A DNA stretch of 64,000 nucleotides from the NCBI RefSeq assembly GCF_001687565.2, contig NZ_CP016534.2, positions 2,732,501 to 2,796,500 on the forward strand, read 5' to 3'. Shown in pieces: positions 27,742 through 37,030 of the stretch. The notes beneath the pieces were generated by a model that was not told the DNA's origin, did not search any database, and saw only the letters and a list, made by a program, of their open reading frames with translations. The position numbers were made by a program, and so were the translations under genes. Each line of letters starts with the position of its first letter. The first letter of the stretch is position 1. This stretch comes from Planococcus antarcticus DSM 14505 (GTDB taxonomy: Bacteria > Bacillota > Bacilli > Bacillales_A > Planococcaceae).

Positions 27742-29277
27742 ATGCCCGAAGAATTTTTATCAAAATGGAAAATAGCAATCAAGCCACAATGGAAATTAGC
27801 GTTTCTGTCAGCAGCCATCATTGGATTTTTATGCCATATGTTTGTATTCACCAATATGCTGCCCAATCACGATAGTTTAGTCAATATGCACAGCCCGCAG
27901 CTAAAAGGAAATCTTGGCCGCTTTTTTCTGTCCCCGTTCAGCGGAATCAGCTCTTATTTTGACTTGCCATGGATCAATGGCAGCTTGTCCATTCTTTATC
28001 TAGCGTTGACAGCTGTCATCCTGACAGAACTGTTCCAATTGAAAAAGACCTTTTCAATCGTTGCCATCAGCGGACTGATTGTTACGTTCCCAACCATAGC
28101 ATCCACCTTTTCTTATATGTTTACAGCAGATGGCTATATGCTTGGCTCTTTGCTGACAGTGTTGGCCCTGCTCATCACCAAGACTTATAAATATGGATTT
28201 ATCCCGGGCTCATTCATTTTCTATCTAGGTGTCGGCGTTTACCAAGCCAACTTGCCTTTCCTATCAACGTTGATCATCATTTTTCTGATCAATGAAATCT
28301 TAGGTAGAAAGATCACTTTCCAGCAATTGAAGAGCTACATCCTCCGCTTCTTCGGTTTGGGGACCATTGGCATGGCCTTGTATGCCATCAATTTCAAACT
28401 TTATACGAGCTTTTTTGCCGGAAACATTTCAAGCTACCAGGGGCTAGATTCAGTCGGCGACAGCAGCGGCTCTATCTTTGAGCGCTTCAGCCAAGTAAAC
28501 AATTCTTTTCTCGCTTTCTTTTTCAGGGGGTTCAACGCTGATTCGCCAATTAATCTATTCGAATGGCTGAATGTCGCTGTCTTCTTACTGATTGCTGTTG
28601 GCTTTGTCCTTTTGATGACTCAGAACCGCATCTTCGCTAACATTCCGATGACACTGATTGCCTTGGCATTACTGTTGCTTATGCCTTTATCCGCCTATAT
28701 TCTGTACTTTGTATCTTCCGATGTTGTTTATCATATGTTAATGGTACTTGCACTTGTCAGCTTCTACGTACTGCCTATACTTTTCTATGAGAACCTCACC
28801 AGACCAACCGTTGTTGTAAAAGCCTTTTCATGGTTATCCGTTGTGGTTGTGTTCGCTGTAATCTTCAACTTCGCGATTATTTCAAATATCTCTTACCTGA
28901 ACATGGATTTGAAGTATGAGAAATCAACCGCTTTCGTTAATCGGCTGATCAGTAGAGTTGAACAAACGGAAGGCGTCACTGCAGAATCGAAACTGGCATT
29001 AATCGGTCGTGTACAATTGGGGTCCTCATTGAGCACACGGGTCATTCCCGAGAATATACCAAGAATGACAGGCCCCTTAGGGGATAGCATCATTCCACTG
29101 CCTTATCACTATAGTGCCATGATGAAAGATCATTTCGGAGTTACTTATCAATTCATTTCTGAGCAGGAACGTCAGGAAATTGCGGGAAGCGATTGGTTTG
29201 CAGAGATGGAAGCATGGCCATCTCTGGAATCCATTCGTGTGATCGACGACGTGGTCGTAGTAAAGCTTCAGGAATAA
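27742..29277 (+). CDS. Membrane glucosyltransferase (Glucos_trans_II/GtrII-like)
   Basis: 511 residues, about eleven membrane helices. After the first helix it has NMLPNHDSLVNMHS and GRFFLSPFSGISSYFDLPW, and later TADGYMLGSLL, the pattern of the glucosyltransferase II family that transfers sugar from polyprenyl-phosphate to a cell-surface polymer on the outer membrane face. The C-terminal 100 residues are extracytoplasmic. GAGGAG upstream of the ATG. It is divergent from the GtrB-like gene and could be the acceptor-specific component of that system, filling the place of the deleted YfhO. Confidence 0.75.
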   Translation: MPEEFLSKWKIAIKPQWKLAFLSAAIIGFLCHMFVFTNMLPNHDSLVNMHSPQLKGNLGRFFLSPFSGISSYFDLPWINGSLSILYLALTAVILTELFQLKKTFSIVAISGLIVTFPTIASTFSYMFTADGYMLGSLLTVLALLITKTYKYGFIPGSFIFYLGVGVYQANLPFLSTLIIIFLINEILGRKITFQQLKSYILRFFGLGTIGMALYAINFKLYTSFFAGNISSYQGLDSVGDSSGSIFERFSQVNNSFLAFFFRGFNADSPINLFEWLNVAVFLLIAVGFVLLMTQNRIFANIPMTLIALALLLLMPLSAYILYFVSSDVVYHMLMVLALVSFYVLPILFYENLTRPTVVVKAFSWLSVVVVFAVIFNFAIISNISYLNMDLKYEKSTAFVNRLISRVEQTEGVTAESKLALIGRVQLGSSLSTRVIPENIPRMTGPLGDSIIPLPYHYSAMMKDHFGVTYQFISEQERQEIAGSDWFAEMEAWPSLESIRVIDDVVVVKLQE

Positions 29278-29280
29278 AAA

Positions 29281-29325
29281 ACATCAGACATGGATGGGTT
29301 ATCCACTGTCTGATGTTTTCTTTTT
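29281..29325 (+). terminator. Terminator after membrane glucosyltransferase gene
   Basis: ACATCAGACA/TGTCTGATGT with an inner GGAT/ATCC, then TTTTCTTTTT. Confidence 0.9.
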
Positions 29326-29398
29326 ATTCCCTGGTATTTACCTATCTCATCCTATAAATAAAGGATATAATGAAGGTAAATAGACTGGGGGGATAGAC

Positions 29399-30574
29399 AT
29401 GGACACGGAGCAAAAATTGAAGAGATGGCAGCAGGCCGGACTGCTGGATCCAGAAACAGCCGAACAGATTCTAGCGTTCGAAAAGCGTCAGCCCGCCCCT
29501 AAAAAGCTGCCGCTGCTGTTGATGATTGGCTTAATTTTCTTTTCTCTGGCGATTTTTAGTTTTATTGCGGCCAATTGGCACGCAATACCGGATTTGGCAA
29601 GAGTTTTGATGATGCTCGCTTTAATGTGGATTTTCTACAGCATTGCCTATTTCTCGGAGAAAAAGGCTGTTGGCTCTCCGCTCCTCTTTAGGGTGATCGG
29701 TCTCGCGATGTTTGGTGCCACTTTACTGGTAACTGCACAAACGTTTCATTTTCCGTTGGCAAACTCCGCTTTGCCATGGGCGATGTTTCTTGCAACACTT
29801 GCCCATTTCTTTTACTGGCGGAACCTCACTTATACCGTCATTGGCTTTTTCTTTGGCGCAGCAGTGCTACTATCGTTCCTGCCTGACATCGGATGGCTGG
29901 AATGGGGCATCTTTATCGCCGTTACCGTAGCGTGGTTTTACTTCAGCAATAGCTTTGCACCAGTGGCTTTCAGTTGGATTTTGCTATTTGCTTCTGGCTT
30001 CATGCTATGGGGACTTGTGGATTATGACAGCTCACTATGGCCGATTTGGACCCTGTTCGCACTTGTGCTGCTCCTGTTTATCGTACCCGAAAACAAGCAG
30101 CGGATGATTCGCCCGCTTTATTTGCTGGTAGCAGGTATGCTGATTGTAGCTTATTTAGCAGTTCGTGGACAAACGTTCATCAGCGTGATCGATGAAAGCC
30201 ATATGGCAGAAGCTATCGCTTTAGCCATCGCCGGCATTGTCGTGCTGGTACTGGGCTTTTTCAAATTTCGATTTGTCATGTGGATTGCTGTTACGGGATC
30301 TATCGGGTTGCTACTTTTTGATGAAACGGCAATCGGTTTAGCAGTGGTTGCTGAATTATCTGCCCTTGCTTACCTGATCATCGCCCAGCGACAAAATGAA
30401 CCTTTGGGACTTGGCTTTGTCTATTTCATTGTTGTGCAATTCGTCATTTATGTCATCTATGCTTGGGAACGGCTCGACATGTCACTCTTCTTCCTGATAG
30501 GTGCATTGCTGTTGTTCCTGTTGTCAGCTATAGCCTGGTGGATTAATCGCAGGAAAGAAGGTGTTCAACCATGA
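29399..30574 (+). CDS. DUF2157 domain membrane protein
   Basis: 391 residues. N-terminal cytoplasmic part (KLKRWQQAGLLDPETAEQILAFE) typical of DUF2157, followed by about twelve hydrophobic helices to residue 385. GGGGGG lies 6 nt before the ATG. The stop overlaps the next start by 4 bp. DUF2157 and GDYXXLXY proteins are known as neighbours in many bacteria, but their joint function is not established; a membrane complex is a fair guess. Confidence 0.85.
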   Translation: MDTEQKLKRWQQAGLLDPETAEQILAFEKRQPAPKKLPLLLMIGLIFFSLAIFSFIAANWHAIPDLARVLMMLALMWIFYSIAYFSEKKAVGSPLLFRVIGLAMFGATLLVTAQTFHFPLANSALPWAMFLATLAHFFYWRNLTYTVIGFFFGAAVLLSFLPDIGWLEWGIFIAVTVAWFYFSNSFAPVAFSWILLFASGFMLWGLVDYDSSLWPIWTLFALVLLLFIVPENKQRMIRPLYLLVAGMLIVAYLAVRGQTFISVIDESHMAEAIALAIAGIVVLVLGFFKFRFVMWIAVTGSIGLLLFDETAIGLAVVAELSALAYLIIAQRQNEPLGLGFVYFIVVQFVIYVIYAWERLDMSLFFLIGALLLFLLSAIAWWINRRKEGVQP

Positions 30575-31017
30575 AATCCTGGCTCTTCCCAATCATTCAA
30601 ACAACAGTTGTTGTCATCTTGCTCGTTAGTTATTACGCAGCTTCCTGGTTCGGTGAGCAGTATGTATTAAGAGCCGAACCTTTTGATCCGTTTGATCCGT
30701 TCTACGGAGAATATGTCATGTTGCAATATCCCGACTTGCAAACGTCTTCCATCACGGACGACAATTCGGTTTACTTTACTTTAAAAGAGGCGGATGATGG
30801 CTTTGCCGTCATCGACCGAATCGATAATGAATCTTTCTTCGGAGCCATTAAAGGATCTGTTTATGGTGGCAACGTCACAGCCCCCCAACTAGAACAATAC
30901 TATGTAGAGCAGGGACTTGGTCCACAACTCGAGTCAGCACGCGAGTTGCAGGTCACCATTGACGTCTCCAGCTGGGGAACCATTCGACCAGTAGATCTGC
31001 AGGAGCGAACACAATAA
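30571..31017 (+). CDS. GDYXXLXY domain membrane-anchored protein
   Basis: 148 residues with one N-terminal membrane helix (about 5-25) and an extracytoplasmic domain carrying GEYVMLQYPD, a variant (Glu for Asp) of the GDYxxLxY signature, preceded by VLRAEPFDPFDPFYG. It overlaps the DUF2157 gene by 4 bp (ATGA), so the two are coupled. Function unknown. A bidirectional terminator follows. Confidence 0.85.
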   Translation: MKSWLFPIIQTTVVVILLVSYYAASWFGEQYVLRAEPFDPFDPFYGEYVMLQYPDLQTSSITDDNSVYFTLKEADDGFAVIDRIDNESFFGAIKGSVYGGNVTAPQLEQYYVEQGLGPQLESARELQVTIDVSSWGTIRPVDLQERTQ

Positions 31018-31022
31018 ACTAT

Positions 31023-31059
31023 AAAAAAAGTTCAATCAGTTTTCTGATTGAACTTTTTT
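31023..31059. terminator. Bidirectional terminator between GDYXXLXY gene and cpsD
   Basis: AAAAAAAGTTCAATCAG/CTGATTGAACTTTTTT with TTTT loop; closes the plus-strand pair and the minus-strand polysaccharide operon. Confidence 0.93.
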
Positions 31060-31074
31060 GGCTTTCCAAACACA

Positions 31075-31779
31075 TTAGCTATCCGTACCATAATACTGTT
31101 CATAGGCAGCATCCTTTTGGACTTTTACGTTATTAATCACCGCTCCAAGCAAACGGGTTTTCGTCGAAGCAGTGAGGGCTTCTTTGGCTCTGAGCGCATA
31201 CTCCCGTTCTGTCTTTCCAGAATTGACCACTAGGAGGGTACCTTCACATTTATTCGCTAAAATTACACTATCGGTCACAGATAAAACAGGCGGTGTATCA
31301 AAAATCAGCAAATCGTAAGTGTCCAATGCCTGTTCAAAAAACAAATCCATACTATGGGAGCTCAGCAATTCTGCTGGATTTGGCGGAATCGGCCCACATG
31401 GCAAAAGATCAAGATTTTTAATTTCAGCCGACTGGATCGCCACTTTTAACGCAATTTGACGAGTCAGTACGCTTGATAGCCCACGTGTATTCGTAATTTT
31501 AAACGTTTCGTGCATTGTTGGTTTTCTCATATCCGCATCAATAAGCAACACACGCTTTCCTTCCTGAGCAAAGACAATCGCTAAATTCGACGCAGTGGTC
31601 GACTTTCCTTCAGAATGAGAAGCGGAGGTGATTGCCAGTGATTGGATATCTCCATCTGGAGAAGAAAAATGAAGATTTGTTCGTAAGGTTCTGAACTGTT
31701 CCGAGACCCTCGATTTCGGATTGGTAAATGCTATCAATTTCCTGTTCTTCACTTCCGGTTTGTTCTTTTTTTTCACCAT
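31075..31779 (-). CDS. Tyrosine-protein kinase CpsD/CapB family
   Basis: 234 residues. BY-kinase that autophosphorylates a Tyr-rich tail and controls polysaccharide chain length and export with CpsC. Walker A SEGKSTTASNLA, Walker A' LLIDADMRKPT, Walker B LLIFDTPPVLSVTDS. The C-terminal tyrosine cluster is short (AAYEQYYGTDS: three Tyr). It starts 4 nt after the CpsC stop, with GGGAGG 9 nt upstream. No PHP-type phosphatase (CpsB/YwqE) is visible in the window. Last gene of the manC-to-cpsD operon. Confidence 0.93.
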   Translation of the reverse strand: MVKKKNKPEVKNRKLIAFTNPKSRVSEQFRTLRTNLHFSSPDGDIQSLAITSASHSEGKSTTASNLAIVFAQEGKRVLLIDADMRKPTMHETFKITNTRGLSSVLTRQIALKVAIQSAEIKNLDLLPCGPIPPNPAELLSSHSMDLFFEQALDTYDLLIFDTPPVLSVTDSVILANKCEGTLLVVNSGKTEREYALRAKEALTASTKTRLLGAVINNVKVQKDAAYEQYYGTDS

Positions 31780-31783
31780 TCAC

Positions 31784-32509
31784 TTATGCCTCCCTACGTT
31801 TAAAGGCAATCGGCTCATTAGCCGGAATGTCTTCTTCTTCATTCATCGGTGAGATAGATCCAAGTACAGGAATTCCCAGTACATCCTGTATATCCTTTTC
31901 ACCTCTGAGTGTCGTATCCAAATAGCGTAAGATCATCGCGAGGGCCGCTCCAACCAAGAGACCAACAATTGCACTCAGCAAAATATTCAGTGGAGGATTT
32001 GGCGATATCGGTGTCTGATTTTCCATGACCACAGCCGGCGACAAAATTGAGACATTGTCTGCATTCATTAATTCCATGATTTCCACTTCAAAAATTTCAG
32101 CGGTCTTATTGGCAATTTTCACAGCTGCTGCAAGATCTGCATCCGCCACTACTATATTAAGCAGTTGAGAACTTTCTGCAATTTCTACAGTTACTTTTTC
32201 CTGAAGCTCTTCATAAGATATGCCTAATTCCAACTGGCTGACTACTTGTTCAAGTATGATTGGACTCTTAATGATTTCACTGTATGTAGCGACCAATTGC
32301 AAATCTGTCTCGATACTTTGACTATCCAGCCCAGCTTCAGTCTGCTGTTGACTGATCAGCAGCTGAGTAGATGTTTGGTAGATTGGTGTAATCATGTAAT
32401 ACGATATCAACGCTGTCATAATCATGAATGCGATGGTAATGGCCAATATCAGCCGCATTCGATTCTTCAAAATTAAGTAAACTTCACGTAGGCTGATGGT
32501 TTCTAACAT
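31784..32509 (-). CDS. Polysaccharide chain-length determinant / kinase activator CpsC (Wzz family)
   Basis: 241 residues from ATG 32509, chosen for GGAGGG 8 nt upstream. Two membrane helices (about 18-40 and 178-198) flank an extracellular alpha-rich domain, with the Wzz motif TPIYQTSTQLLI after the first and NPPLNILLSAIVGLLVG at the second. The cytoplasmic C-terminus activates the neighbouring BY-kinase in known systems. It acts in lipid-linked polymer length control at the membrane. Confidence 0.92.
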   Translation of the reverse strand: MLETISLREVYLILKNRMRLILAITIAFMIMTALISYYMITPIYQTSTQLLISQQQTEAGLDSQSIETDLQLVATYSEIIKSPIILEQVVSQLELGISYEELQEKVTVEIAESSQLLNIVVADADLAAAVKIANKTAEIFEVEIMELMNADNVSILSPAVVMENQTPISPNPPLNILLSAIVGLLVGAALAMILRYLDTTLRGEKDIQDVLGIPVLGSISPMNEEEDIPANEPIAFKRREA

Positions 32510-32610
32510 TTCGCCATCCCTCCTTTCAATTGGAAAAGTGCAAGCGCCAAAAGCCGCGGCTTCGGGCATAAACAAAATCTTTGCCTTATTGTTTTCTATT
32601 CAATCGGCTA

Positions 32611-32651
32611 TGGGACATCAATCAACTTTATTGATTGATGCCCCATTTTTT
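32611..32651 (+). terminator. Orphan plus-strand terminator-like hairpin in the cpsC leader
   Basis: TGGGACATCAATCAA/TTGATTGATGCCCCA, 15-bp stem with one mismatch, 5-nt loop and T6 on the plus strand. No plus-strand gene precedes it. On the minus strand it is a leader hairpin of cpsC without a T-run. Confidence 0.6.
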
Positions 32652-32773
32652 AAGCCTGCAAGCCTAACATAATTGGCGTTCAACTTATATAAACCAAAGT
32701 GCTGACTGCCTATGGTTCAAACAATAACTGCCTTCAGCACAAGCTATACACTTAGTCGGTTTTTCAGCTGATT

Positions 32774-33469
32774 TCAATAAGCATCCTTAGAACCGAACAG
32801 CACCAGAATGGTTTTTAAAATCAATTTAATATCCATCATCGTATTCCGAGTACGGATATAATCCAAATCCATTTCGACCCACTCCTGGAAGCTAATATTA
32901 CTTCTGCCGTTAACCTGCCAAAAACAGGTTAAGCCTGGTGTGACGCTGATGCGCTGTTTCTCATAATTCGTATACTGAGCCACTTCATCAGGCAAAGCTG
33001 GCCTTGGCCCAACAATGCTCATACCGCCACTCAACACATTGACCAATTGAGGCAATTCATCAATACTTGTTTTTCTGATGAACTTTCCGATTTTTGTAAT
33101 TCGTGGATCGCTTTTGATTTTAAACACCGGGCCTGATGCTTCATTCTGTTGGAGCAGGGAGGCTTTTAGGTCTTCTGCATTGCAAACCATGGAGCGGAAT
33201 TTATACATATCGAATGACTTGCCGTGTTTACCAACTCTTTTTTGTTTAAAGAATACCGGACCATGAGGATCTTCCATTTTTATCAGCAAACTGATAATCA
33301 GAAATAAGGGAATCAATATGATCAGACCCACTAGCGAACCGACAATATCCAGAAAGCGTTTTGTATACAAATACCCGTTGCTGGTGTTTGTTTTTACGCT
33401 TTCAAATACCACTTCGCTGTATCTTGTATTTACATCCATTTTTTCTTTTTCAGGAGCGGACACTGACAT
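32774..33469 (-). CDS. Initiating sugar-1-phosphate transferase (WcaJ/EpsL-like bacterial sugar transferase)
   Basis: 231 residues. Starts polymer synthesis by moving a sugar-1-phosphate from a UDP-sugar to undecaprenyl phosphate. One membrane segment (about 40-65) followed by KRVGKHGKSFDMYKFRSM, TSIDELPQLVNVLSG, MSIVGPRPALPDEV and TPGLTCFWQVNGRS, all hallmarks of the family. Sugar specificity (glucose or galactose) cannot be read. Start placed at ATG 33469; an ATG six codons earlier is possible. Confidence 0.92.
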   Translation of the reverse strand: MSVSAPEKEKMDVNTRYSEVVFESVKTNTSNGYLYTKRFLDIVGSLVGLIILIPLFLIISLLIKMEDPHGPVFFKQKRVGKHGKSFDMYKFRSMVCNAEDLKASLLQQNEASGPVFKIKSDPRITKIGKFIRKTSIDELPQLVNVLSGGMSIVGPRPALPDEVAQYTNYEKQRISVTPGLTCFWQVNGRSNISFQEWVEMDLDYIRTRNTMMDIKLILKTILVLFGSKDAY

Positions 33470-33507
33470 TTGAATCACCACTTTCATCTTAAATTAACTT
33501 TATCAAA

Positions 33508-34833
33508 TCAGATGGGCGCTGCTTCAATCAGTTTGGCTGAAACCGGTCTGCCGATCGAATGATAGTCAATTCCATTATTCTCCATCGCTTTTAATGCAAA
33601 ACAATTTCTTCCATCAATAACGAGCGGCTTTTTCATTTTGTTGAATACTGCCAGCTCGACATTCTTGATTTCGGACCAATCAGTTAATATCAGCGCAGCG
33701 TCGCTATTTTCAACCGCATCTTCAATTGAGTCTGCGTATTGGACCAATGGATTCAGAATCGATTTCGCATTTTCCATCGCAATCGGATCATAGGCTACAA
33801 CCTTTGCCCCTTGCTTGATCAATTCCTCAGTAACCAGAATAGATGCAGATTCCCGCATATCGTCTGTATTTGGTTTGAAAGAAAGTCCTAATACAGCGAT
33901 TTTTTTACCAGAAATAACTGGCAGACAGTCATTCAACTTGCTGATCAATATCCCTTGCTGCTTTTTGTTGACATTGACCACGCCTTTCAGCAATTCAAAC
34001 TCATATTCGACATTCCCCGCAATTTGTATCAAGGCTTTTGTGTCTTTTGGAAAACAAGATCCCCCATAGCCGATTCCCGCTTTCAGAAATTGGCTGCCGA
34101 TTCGTTGGTCCAGTCCCATGCCTGTCGATACATTCTCTATATTAGCCCCCAATAATTCACAAATATTAGAGATTTCATTAATGAAGCTGATTTTCGTTGC
34201 TAAAAATGCATTCGATGCGTACTTGATCATTTCAGCACTTTTAATATCTGTTTTAAAAATAGGAACTCCAAACGGCTGGTTGACCTGTTCAATTATGCTG
34301 AATGCATGTTCACTGTCTGCTCCAATGACAATCCGATCTCCGTGGAACGAATCGTGAATAGCAGAACCCTCCTTCAAAAACTCCGGATTTGAGACGACTT
34401 CAACCATCAACCCGTTTGGTAAATGCGTTTGGATAATGTCTTTGATCATGTCATTTGTACCTACGGGAACGGTGCTTTTCGTAACGACAATGATATTATG
34501 TTCAACATTTCCAGCAATGTCTTTTGCGGCTTGAGCCACGAAAGACAAATCAGCAGAACCATCTATATTTTCTGGAGTTCCTACAGCAATATAGACAATC
34601 TCGGCCTGTTGGAGACCTTCCTGGTGATCCGTCGTAAAACTTAAACGCTTTTCATTGATGTTTTTTGTCATTAATTCACTAAGGCCAGGCTCGTAGATGG
34701 GAGAAATCCCATTCTGCATTTTTGCAACCTTGTCCTCATTAACATCGATGCAGGTTATATGATGGCCGATTTCAGACAAACTCACACCGGTTACCAACCC
34801 TACATATCCAGTTCCAATTACAGCTATCCTCAT
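33508..34833 (-). CDS. ugd: UDP-glucose 6-dehydrogenase
   Basis: 441 residues. Oxidises UDP-glucose to UDP-glucuronate with NAD. MRIAVIGTGYVGLVTG is the NAD fold; GIGYGGSCFPKDT holds the catalytic Cys; GLSFKPNTDDMRES is the UDP-binding segment. ATG 34833 has GGGAGG 7 nt upstream. It follows galU by 16 nt, so precursor and product enzymes are coupled, providing an acidic sugar for the polymer. Confidence 0.95.
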   Translation of the reverse strand: MRIAVIGTGYVGLVTGVSLSEIGHHITCIDVNEDKVAKMQNGISPIYEPGLSELMTKNINEKRLSFTTDHQEGLQQAEIVYIAVGTPENIDGSADLSFVAQAAKDIAGNVEHNIIVVTKSTVPVGTNDMIKDIIQTHLPNGLMVEVVSNPEFLKEGSAIHDSFHGDRIVIGADSEHAFSIIEQVNQPFGVPIFKTDIKSAEMIKYASNAFLATKISFINEISNICELLGANIENVSTGMGLDQRIGSQFLKAGIGYGGSCFPKDTKALIQIAGNVEYEFELLKGVVNVNKKQQGILISKLNDCLPVISGKKIAVLGLSFKPNTDDMRESASILVTEELIKQGAKVVAYDPIAMENAKSILNPLVQYADSIEDAVENSDAALILTDWSEIKNVELAVFNKMKKPLVIDGRNCFALKAMENNGIDYHSIGRPVSAKLIEAAPI

Positions 34834-34849
34834 ACGGATGCCTCCCAAG

Positions 34850-35740
34850 TTAGAATAGTGGTGCAGCAGATTTTTCAGCCATCAATTCTTTGATAATGCT
34901 TTCGACACCTTCACCAAATTCTGGACTGTCCAAAGCGAATTCGATGGTCGTCCGCAGGAAACCTAGCATTTCACCTACATCATAGCGTTTACCTTCAAAG
35001 TCATATGCGTAGACATTCTGCACTTCATTAAGCTTTTGGATAGCGTCCGTTAACTGGATTTCTCCTCCTGCACCGGCACTCTGAGTACCTAAGAAATCAA
35101 AAATTTCAGGATCTAAAATATAGCGTCCCATGATGGCAAGATTAGAAGGAGCAGTACCTGGTTTTGGTTTTTCTACAAAATTGCTGACTTGGTAACAGCG
35201 TCCATCCACTCCGCTTGGATCGATCATGCCGTATCGATGTGTTTCGTGATCCGGAACTTGCTGGACTCCGATAATGGACGACTGCATTTTGTCATACTGG
35301 TCAATCAATTGTTTTAAGCAAGGGTTTTCCGCTCTTACGATGTCATCGCCCAGCAGAACCGCAAACGGTTCGTTTCCGATAAACTTGCGCGCGCTCCAAA
35401 CTGCATGCCCCAAGCCCTTTGGCTCTTTTTGGCGGATATAGTGAATTTCTACATTAGAAGTATGTTGAACCTTTTCAAGAAGCTCGAACTTGCCTTTTTT
35501 GAACAAGTTGTCTTCCAGCTCGAAGTTCTTATCGAAATGATCTTCAATGGCACGCTTTCCTTTTCCGGTAACAATGATGATGTCTTCGATGCCGGAAGCA
35601 ATAGCTTCTTCAACAATGTATTGAATTGTCGGTTTGTCTACGATAGGCAGCATTTCTTTGGGCATGGCCTTCGTTACTGGAAGAAACCGAGTACCCAGAC
35701 CAGCTGCCGGAATAATTGCCTTTGTCACTTTTTTAACCAT
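34850..35740 (-). CDS. galU: UTP-glucose-1-phosphate uridylyltransferase
   Basis: 296 residues. Makes UDP-glucose from glucose-1-phosphate. Nucleotide loop [33 protein letters not shown] metal site, [13 protein letters not shown] and [13 protein letters not shown] 35740 preferred (GGTGG 5-7 nt upstream). A TACAAT box on the minus strand at 35865-35860 suggests an internal promoter in the 272-bp gap before manA. Confidence 0.95.
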   Translation of the reverse strand: MVKKVTKAIIPAAGLGTRFLPVTKAMPKEMLPIVDKPTIQYIVEEAIASGIEDIIIVTGKGKRAIEDHFDKNFELEDNLFKKGKFELLEKVQHTSNVEIHYIRQKEPKGLGHAVWSARKFIGNEPFAVLLGDDIVRAENPCLKQLIDQYDKMQSSIIGVQQVPDHETHRYGMIDPSGVDGRCYQVSNFVEKPKPGTAPSNLAIMGRYILDPEIFDFLGTQSAGAGGEIQLTDAIQKLNEVQNVYAYDFEGKRYDVGEMLGFLRTTIEFALDSPEFGEGVESIIKELMAEKSAAPLF

Positions 35741-36012
35741 AAAATCCACCCACCTTCAAATTTTTTCAGGATCACTGATTGCAATCTTTTCTAATGGGTT
35801 TGAATCTTTCTTACACGAAAAAAAGATCCTTTAGTGCTTAAATGACTAAACATTGTCCCATTGTAACATCGATAGTCCTTAAAAAGTAGATTAATTATTA
35901 AGAATTATTTAATTTTAAAAAATAAATAGATACATATAACTACCTAAAACTCGTTAAATTCGATTTCATCACATTTTATTATATTTTAATATTCTGATAT
36001 TTTTAGGCGAAT

Positions 36013-36966
36013 TTAGGTATGTGAAACGATCATCTCCAAATCCCCGTCAATAAAGTAATTTCCGATGGTCGCCGGTACAATGAAGTTGTCCCCTTTTTTT
36101 ACCGTTGACACACTTTCTTCTGTGACAATCTGCCCTGCGCCATCGATGACACTGACTAGCAAAAACCCAGTCGTTACCGGCACCTCAACTCTGCCGCCAA
36201 GCGACCAATGATAAACAGTAAAATATTCTCCTTCTATCAATCGCGTCGACTCTAAGTTGGTCAGTTGTTCCTTCAGATTGTGCTGAATAACTTGCTGGTG
36301 TGGGCAAGTCATTACCGCCATCGCTTCTTCCAAATGCAATTCGCGCTTTTTACCTTCTCGATCGACACGATCATAATCATAAAGCCGGAATGTAATATCA
36401 GAGCTTTGCTGAGTTTCCAGAATAACAATACCCTTACCGATGGAATGTAAAGTCCCGCTTGGCACGTAAATAAAATCTCCTTTTTTCACCTTAATACTTT
36501 GAAATAACTTCTGCCATTCACCTTTGCTCACCAGCTGCTGAAACTCTTCAAGCGATTGCGCTTGATGCCCAATGATAATTTCAGCATTTTCTTCACAATC
36601 CAAAATATACCAGCATTCTGTTTTTCCGCACGGTTTGTGTGCCAGTTCTTGAGCGTAGTGGTCATCCGGATGCACTTGAACCGATAGCTGATCATTGGCA
36701 TCAAGGATTTTCACCAGCAAAGGGAAATCACTGTCAGTTGTTTCAGAACCGAATAGCTGCGGATAATCCCGCCAAACCTCCAACAAACTCTTCCCTTGCA
36801 GTTCGCCGTTCATGACAATGGATGGCCCATTTTCATGGGCGGAAATGACCCACGCTTCTCCTGTTGTTTGCGATGGAATATCGTAATCGAATAATTCCTG
36901 AAGCTTTCCTCCACCCCAGATTCGCTCTTGAAAAACGGGCTTTAAAAAAACGGGTTCCCTGTACAT
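36013..36966 (-). CDS. manA: Mannose-6-phosphate isomerase, class I
   Basis: 317 residues, the usual Bacillus length. Interconverts fructose-6-phosphate and mannose-6-phosphate. Zinc ligands are visible in SVQVHPDDHYA, KTECWYIL and GTLHSIG; the start MYREPVFLKPVFQERIWGG is family-typical. ATG 36966 has GGGAGGAG 6 nt upstream; an earlier in-frame ATG is not supported. It feeds the GDP-mannose branch with manC. Confidence 0.94.
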   Translation of the reverse strand: MYREPVFLKPVFQERIWGGGKLQELFDYDIPSQTTGEAWVISAHENGPSIVMNGELQGKSLLEVWRDYPQLFGSETTDSDFPLLVKILDANDQLSVQVHPDDHYAQELAHKPCGKTECWYILDCEENAEIIIGHQAQSLEEFQQLVSKGEWQKLFQSIKVKKGDFIYVPSGTLHSIGKGIVILETQQSSDITFRLYDYDRVDREGKKRELHLEEAMAVMTCPHQQVIQHNLKEQLTNLESTRLIEGEYFTVYHWSLGGRVEVPVTTGFLLVSVIDGAGQIVTEESVSTVKKGDNFIVPATIGNYFIDGDLEMIVSHT

Positions 36967-37030
36967 GAAATCTCCTCCCACCATGGAAATGATAAGCAAC
37001 TTACACATTGCGCAAACTCTTTCTCGCCTA

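Noticed and set aside
30571..31017. Signal-peptide-bearing toxin or bacteriocin
   Set aside because: The GEYVMLQY signature and the DUF2157 partner place it in the GDYXXLXY family.
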